Source: an uncultured Synergistales bacterium | GTDB lineage: Bacteria; Synergistota; Synergistia; Synergistales; Aminobacteriaceae | Assembly (NCBI GenBank): GCA_905235735.1 | Contig: CAJOMU010000010.1 | Coordinates: 1 to 56,272, forward strand | Direction: 5' to 3' | DNA length: 56,272 nucleotides | Part shown: positions 52,457 to 56,272 of the stretch, in pieces | How positions within the stretch are numbered: position 1 is the first letter of the stretch | How the letters are laid out: every line of letters starts with the position of its first letter | The notes under the pieces: model-generated | The model's database searches: none | The model's input: only the letters and a program-made list of their open reading frames with translations | Told to the model about the DNA's origin: nothing | Made by a program: the position numbers and the translations under genes

Positions 52457-52776
52457 TGTTATACAACGACGAAGAAATCAGGGTTATCCCCATACGGAAA
52501 AGTCTCACTCGTCCGCAACTCATTTGCGGTTGTGATCGTGTCCTGTTCCTGCTCTTGATGTTGTTCTGCATTGCCTTAATTTTTCCCGGCGGTCTAGGGT
52601 CGGGCAACTACGTCAACGTCTTAATCGGCATCGCATTTTTCTTCGTGGGCGTTCAGATTTTGGCCGTACTTGCTAAATATGACCCCTTATTCAGCCAGAT
52701 TTTCAGCAGGGCTATTAAGTATCAGGACACTTATATTGCAACGTCTCTCGTATCAAGGCATGACAAGAAATATTGA
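52456..52776 (+). CDS. trbD: TrbD/VirB3-like conjugation protein
   Basis: A 106-residue inner-membrane protein with two helices (LLMLFCIALIFPGGLG and VLIGIAFFFVGVQILAVLAKYDPLF) after the conserved IRKSLTRPQLICGCDR. That matches TrbD/VirB3, which link the pilin to the VirB4-type ATPase. It starts as TGATG over the trbC stop. Confidence 0.85.
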   Translation: MLYNDEEIRVIPIRKSLTRPQLICGCDRVLFLLLMLFCIALIFPGGLGSGNYVNVLIGIAFFFVGVQILAVLAKYDPLFSQIFSRAIKYQDTYIATSLVSRHDKKY

Positions 52777-52792
52777 ATACTCATATGAACTC

Positions 52793-52818
52793 GTGCGGTT
52801 GGAGAGCTTCAGCCGCAC
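52793..52818. other. hairpin between trbD and trbE
   Basis: A 9-base-pair stem GTGCGGTTG / CAGCCGCAC (one G-U) with an 8-base loop in the 78-base gap. No T-run follows. It could be an mRNA-processing or attenuation site that balances pilus and ATPase amounts. Confidence 0.55.
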
Positions 52819-52854
52819 TCTCAATTCATCTTTGCGGAAAGGAGGATTTTTATC

Positions 52855-55305
52855 TTGGCTAAATTCTATTACAGCGATGGTTTTGCTGAACTGCTTAATT
52901 TCTCTCACATGGTCGCTCCCGAAGTCTTAGGGCTTAAAAATGGCGGCTTCCTTGCTGGCTTCTGGCTCACTGGCCCTGACCTCGAAAGTTCTACCGTTCA
53001 GGAACTTGAACATTTAAGTGAAATGATGGCAAGGGCTATAAATCAGCTTGATATGCGCTGGTGTATTCACTTTGAGTTCTTCAGGCGTGAGGCTCATAAC
53101 TACCCAGATGGCAATTTCAAGGAGACTACCACAAAACTCATCGACATTGAGCGATTCGCACAATTTCAGCAGGAAGCGGGACATTACGAATCCATTCAGG
53201 CGATTTTCGTTACTTATGTCCCTCCCTCTTTCGAGAAAAGTCCTCTTTTACAGCGTATCAAGAAATTCCTCTTTGGCTCGGACTCTGATAATGAGGATAT
53301 GGTTGTCGAAAAACAGCTTGAACGCTTCGAGGAAGTTATTCGTGGCCTCAAGGATTCTCTTAGTCTCATTATGAAGGTTCGGCGCATGACTTTTCAGCCC
53401 GATAACGTTCCTGACCCATATTCGGGAACTTCAGAACTTCTGGAGGCTGTCAATGCTTGTGTCAACGGTAAAAGCCTTGAATACAACAATGAGTACGTTC
53501 AATGCGTTTCGCTCGTTAATTATCCCGCTGGCACTTTCCCCTCTATCCTCTCAGATTTGCAGACCTTGCCCATCTCTTTCAGGTGGTCTAACCGCTTCAT
53601 CTTAACCGACATGCGCGAGGCTATGGGGCAGATTGAGACTAAACGAAGACAGTGGGTGCAAAAAATGCGCAGTCTCTTCTCTCAGATTACGGGCATTCAG
53701 ACTAACAGGGTTAATCAAGACGCGGTCGCTATGGTTGAGGACTTGGATAATGCTCTTCAGGACGCTCATTCGGGAGAAGTTGCTTTCGGCAATCACACTT
53801 CTACTGTCGTCTTGCGTCATTCCAATCCTCAATTTCTGGAGGAAGCCGCTCGTGAGGTCGTCAAAGTTTTTGAACGCGCGGGTTGTAATGCTCGCTTAGA
53901 ATCCATCAACAACTTCGAGGCTTTCTTGGGGTCTTTGCCCGGTCATGGCAAAGAGAATGTCCGCAAACCCTTGATTACTACTTTCAATTTCGCTGACTTA
54001 GTGCCATTATCTAACGACTGGATCGGCGATAAATTCTGCCCGTGTCCCTTCTATCCTCCTAACTCTCCGGCTCTGCTTCAGGCCGCTACTGCCGGTAGTA
54101 CACCCTTCTCGCTCAACCTTCACAGCGGGGATGTCGGACACACTTTGATTTTAGGGCCTACAGGTGCGGGCAAATCTACATTACTTGCTACTGTTGCCGC
54201 TCAATTCCAGCGGTACGACACTGGACAAATCTTTTTCTTCGACAATGGCAAATCCATTTATCCCTTGTGTCAGGCTCTCGACGATTCTGTCTTCTATGAT
54301 TTAGGACAGGCCGCTAGCAACATCAATTTATGCCCCCTCGCTCAGATTGATGACCCAGAAGTCATGAGCTGGGCCGCTGAGTGGCTTGAAATGTTGATTG
54401 AAATGGTCGCTCCCGGCCTCGTTACTCCGGCTAGGCGAATTCTTCTCAATGACGCTCTCAAGAACCTTGCCGCTAGTACTACCTGTGCCACTGAACGCAC
54501 ATTAACTGAATATATTACTTCCGTTCAGGATGAGGATATGAAGGCCGCTTTGGGCTTCTACAGCCTTAATCAGAGCGGCGGTTATCTCCTTGACGGAGAC
54601 CATGACGACATCAATTACGCTTCCTTCAACGTCTTTGAAATTGCCTCACTTCTTGAACGCGAAAAAATCGCTCCCGCTGTCCTTACTTATTTATTCTTCC
54701 AGATTCAGCGGAGGCTTAAAGGTGCGCCGTCTTTGCTCGTCGTCGATGAGGCTTGGACTGCCATGCGCGATAAATTATTCTCCGAGAAAATCAGGGGCTG
54801 GCTAAAGACTTTCAGGAAATTGAACTGTGCCGTCGTCCTCGCTACTCAGTCCATCGCTGACGTGGTTAATAGCACTATAAGGGACGCTGTTTTCGAGAGT
54901 TGTCCTACTAAGATTCTTCTCGCAAACCCTGACGCTAAAGGTAGCAAGATTGGTGAGTTCTACCGCGATTTCCTTCAACTCAATGAACGTCAAGTGAATC
55001 TCATTTCTCACATGACACGCAAACGCGAATACTACATCATCTCGCCTAAAGGACGCAGATTATTCAGTCTCGGCTTAGGCCCGGTCGCTCTCGCTTTCGT
55101 CGGCGCAAGTGGGGCTGAAGATTTAGCTCGCGTTCGGGAACTCAAAGAACATTACGGGCGGTTATGGCCGGTTCAGTGGCTCAATGAACGTGAGTTACCT
55201 GACTGGGCTGACGCTTGGGAAAAAGTTGACCGCTCTTTTGAGGCTCAATTTTTACGCAATGAATGGAGAGATAATATCAATGCACAAAACTCTAAGGTCT
55301 CTTAA
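52855..55305 (+). CDS. trbE: conjugal-transfer ATPase TrbE (VirB4 family)
   Basis: Cytoplasmic ATPase that powers the conjugation pilus, 816 residues as in TrbE. Walker A is GPTGAGKST near residue 435, and Walker B is LLVVDEAW near 625. The N-terminal CagE/TrbE/VirB part includes the start FYYSDGFAELLNFSHMVAPEV. The family motif ATQSIADVVNST is present. TTG start with AAAGGAGG upstream. It overlaps trbJ by 26 bases. Intact, so the transfer apparatus was functional recently. Confidence 0.95.
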   Translation: MAKFYYSDGFAELLNFSHMVAPEVLGLKNGGFLAGFWLTGPDLESSTVQELEHLSEMMARAINQLDMRWCIHFEFFRREAHNYPDGNFKETTTKLIDIERFAQFQQEAGHYESIQAIFVTYVPPSFEKSPLLQRIKKFLFGSDSDNEDMVVEKQLERFEEVIRGLKDSLSLIMKVRRMTFQPDNVPDPYSGTSELLEAVNACVNGKSLEYNNEYVQCVSLVNYPAGTFPSILSDLQTLPISFRWSNRFILTDMREAMGQIETKRRQWVQKMRSLFSQITGIQTNRVNQDAVAMVEDLDNALQDAHSGEVAFGNHTSTVVLRHSNPQFLEEAAREVVKVFERAGCNARLESINNFEAFLGSLPGHGKENVRKPLITTFNFADLVPLSNDWIGDKFCPCPFYPPNSPALLQAATAGSTPFSLNLHSGDVGHTLILGPTGAGKSTLLATVAAQFQRYDTGQIFFFDNGKSIYPLCQALDDSVFYDLGQAASNINLCPLAQIDDPEVMSWAAEWLEMLIEMVAPGLVTPARRILLNDALKNLAASTTCATERTLTEYITSVQDEDMKAALGFYSLNQSGGYLLDGDHDDINYASFNVFEIASLLEREKIAPAVLTYLFFQIQRRLKGAPSLLVVDEAWTAMRDKLFSEKIRGWLKTFRKLNCAVVLATQSIADVVNSTIRDAVFESCPTKILLANPDAKGSKIGEFYRDFLQLNERQVNLISHMTRKREYYIISPKGRRLFSLGLGPVALAFVGASGAEDLARVRELKEHYGRLWPVQWLNERELPDWADAWEKVDRSFEAQFLRNEWRDNINAQNSKVS

Positions 55306-56020
55306 TGTCTTTCTCGTCGCTTTATTCGTTTTCATCTCCGCTCCGGCTCACGCTTGGTGGCTCTGGGTTCAGGGGATTCCTGTCATGGAACATACTCAGT
55401 TAAACAGGTTGGCCGCTGATATTCACGAGGTCGCTGAACAGCTTGAAATGCTCAAAAATCATCTCGCCATGCTCAAGTCCCTTCAATCCCGCCTCTTGCA
55501 GTTGGGCAACGGGCAGATTATGCAGGTCTTCAATGAGGCTCAATCCGTCCTACATAACGCTCAAAGCCTCGCCGCTGGGGTCTCAAACTTTGGCAACGCC
55601 TTTAAGGAACATTTCCCTGATGACTACGAGAACATCACTTCCGCCATTACTGAGGGAAAACGTCTCGCTGATGACTGGCGCAAGGTCGAGGAAGGCTACA
55701 TGAAAGTCCTCAACATGAACGCTAATAACTTCAACAACGAGCAGGAAGTCAGGAACAAAATGGTGCAGACATTGAATGAGGCTGATTCCGATTCGGGTCA
55801 GACTAAGGCCATTCAGATTATAGGGGCTATGGTTAATCACGCTTCTTTCCTCCTCGATAGAAACAATCAGGAGTTAAGCGGCTTCATGGAGAATTACATC
55901 ACTCGTCAACAGGCTGAAAACCAACGCAAACAGTTCGTTCAAAAGAATATTGTCGAGATGGGCAAAAACGCTTCTCAGGCTCAACGCTCCGGCAAATCTT
56001 TTACTCCGGGCTTCAAATAA
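55280..56020 (+). CDS. trbJ: TrbJ/VirB5-like conjugation protein
   Basis: A 246-residue secreted protein with a signal peptide ending AHA (near residue 23), followed by long amphipathic helices (LNRLAADIHEVAEQLEMLKNHLAML) and a polar C-terminus. This is the TrbJ/VirB5 layout, a minor pilus or adhesion component. ATG at 55280 with GGAGAGA upstream, inside the end of trbE. The order C-D-E-J is that of Ti-plasmid-type trb clusters. Confidence 0.85.
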   Translation: MHKTLRSLNVFLVALFVFISAPAHAWWLWVQGIPVMEHTQLNRLAADIHEVAEQLEMLKNHLAMLKSLQSRLLQLGNGQIMQVFNEAQSVLHNAQSLAAGVSNFGNAFKEHFPDDYENITSAITEGKRLADDWRKVEEGYMKVLNMNANNFNNEQEVRNKMVQTLNEADSDSGQTKAIQIIGAMVNHASFLLDRNNQELSGFMENYITRQQAENQRKQFVQKNIVEMGKNASQAQRSGKSFTPGFK

Positions 56021-56035
56021 TAGGGAGGTATTTGC

Positions 56036-56272
56036 ATGAAACGCAGAATTTTTATTCTCATACTTTTAGCTTGCGTCGGGGTTGGGGTCTGGGCTTCTCG
56101 GTCGGAGTGTATCATCGCTCAGGAAAGTACTCAGCTCACCGTCGAGATTAAGGCCGTCGCTGAATGGCTCAATACCATTGATATGAAGTTAAATCAGCTC
56201 AAAATGTTGGCTCAACTTCCTCAATCCGTTATTAATCAAATTAACGGCATGAAGGAACTATTAACTGAGAAT
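56036..56272 (+). CDS. secreted protein of the trb cluster, cut by window edge
   Basis: 79 codons are visible. Signal peptide or single helix at about 5-20 (FILILLACVGVGVWA), then amphipathic helices (EIKAVAEWLNTIDMKLNQLKMLAQLP) like those of TrbJ. It may be a second TrbJ-like protein or TrbK. RBS GGGAGG and 15 bases after trbJ place it in the same operon. Nothing more can be said without its 3' end. Confidence 0.6.
   Translation, partial: MKRRIFILILLACVGVGVWASRSECIIAQESTQLTVEIKAVAEWLNTIDMKLNQLKMLAQLPQSVINQINGMKELLTEN

Noticed and set aside
1-56272. tRNA or rRNA genes
   Set aside because: I saw no cloverleaf T-loop sequence with a matching acceptor stem and no rRNA-like segment in the gaps between genes.

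Overview
The window looks like chromosome from a member of the Synergistota, probably a gut- or rumen-type anaerobe. This rests on the combination of an SLH-domain outer-membrane porin with a C-terminal Phe, FlgH and FlgI ring proteins (so a diderm cell), a small lipoprotein-like protein whose C-terminus resembles the Synergist-CTERM sorting signal, an [FeFe] hydrogenase paired with an NAD(P)H-type flavoprotein, and a Mrp/Mbh-type ion-pumping module. No rRNA, tRNA or CRISPR array is visible, so the assignment is an inference from gene content.

Layout, left to right. (1) 1-5494, minus strand: a surface-glycan cluster, transcribed right to left: glycosyltransferase, 3,4-ketoisomerase, DegT-type aminotransferase, ankyrin-tailed formyltransferase, GNAT acyltransferase, acyl carrier protein and SDR. 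It should make a dTDP-3-formamido- or 3-acylamido-3,6-dideoxyhexose. Three different heptanucleotide tandem repeats lie inside its coding regions. (2) 5626-10054, plus: ilvC-ilvD, then rpmB-pepA. (3) 10100-15920, minus: an eight-gene Mrp/Mbh-type antiporter operon. (4) 16036-19138, plus: an ACT-domain protein, a Phd/VapC-type toxin-antitoxin pair, a 347-base leader or decayed region, and the SLH-porin. (5) 19333-27564, plus: SMUG1-type uracil-DNA glycosylase, acylphosphatase, larB, a small surface protein, mreB and the flagellar genes flgF, G, A, H, I, J. (6) 27583-38644, both strands: an acyltransferase, glycerate kinase, ROK kinase, ApbE, DnaG primase and envelope proteins of unknown role. 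(7) 38641-42756, plus: a phosphonate biosynthesis operon (nucleotidyltransferase/cytidylyltransferase/PEP-mutase fusion, phosphonoacetaldehyde reductase, phosphonopyruvate decarboxylase). (8) 42753-47065: yvcK-rapZ diverging from rpmH-rnpA-yidD-yidC-jag. (9) 47138-50703, minus: hydrogenase HydA with an NfnB/GltD-like partner. (10) 50832-56272: an IS256-family element with a frameshifted transposase, then the start of a Trb-type conjugation gene cluster (trbC, D, E, J and a partial gene) whose first gene has lost its start at the IS end.

Two themes stand out. The glycan cluster and the phosphonate operon both appear to build cell-surface decorations. The first carries repeats whose 7-base period shifts the reading frame when copy number changes, which suggests phase variation. 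The second fuses an activating cytidylyltransferase to PEP mutase and lacks an aminotransferase, pointing to a CMP-activated 2-hydroxyethylphosphonate headgroup. The junction at the IS may be a real integration scar or an assembly join, and should be checked before the Trb genes are assigned to this chromosome.
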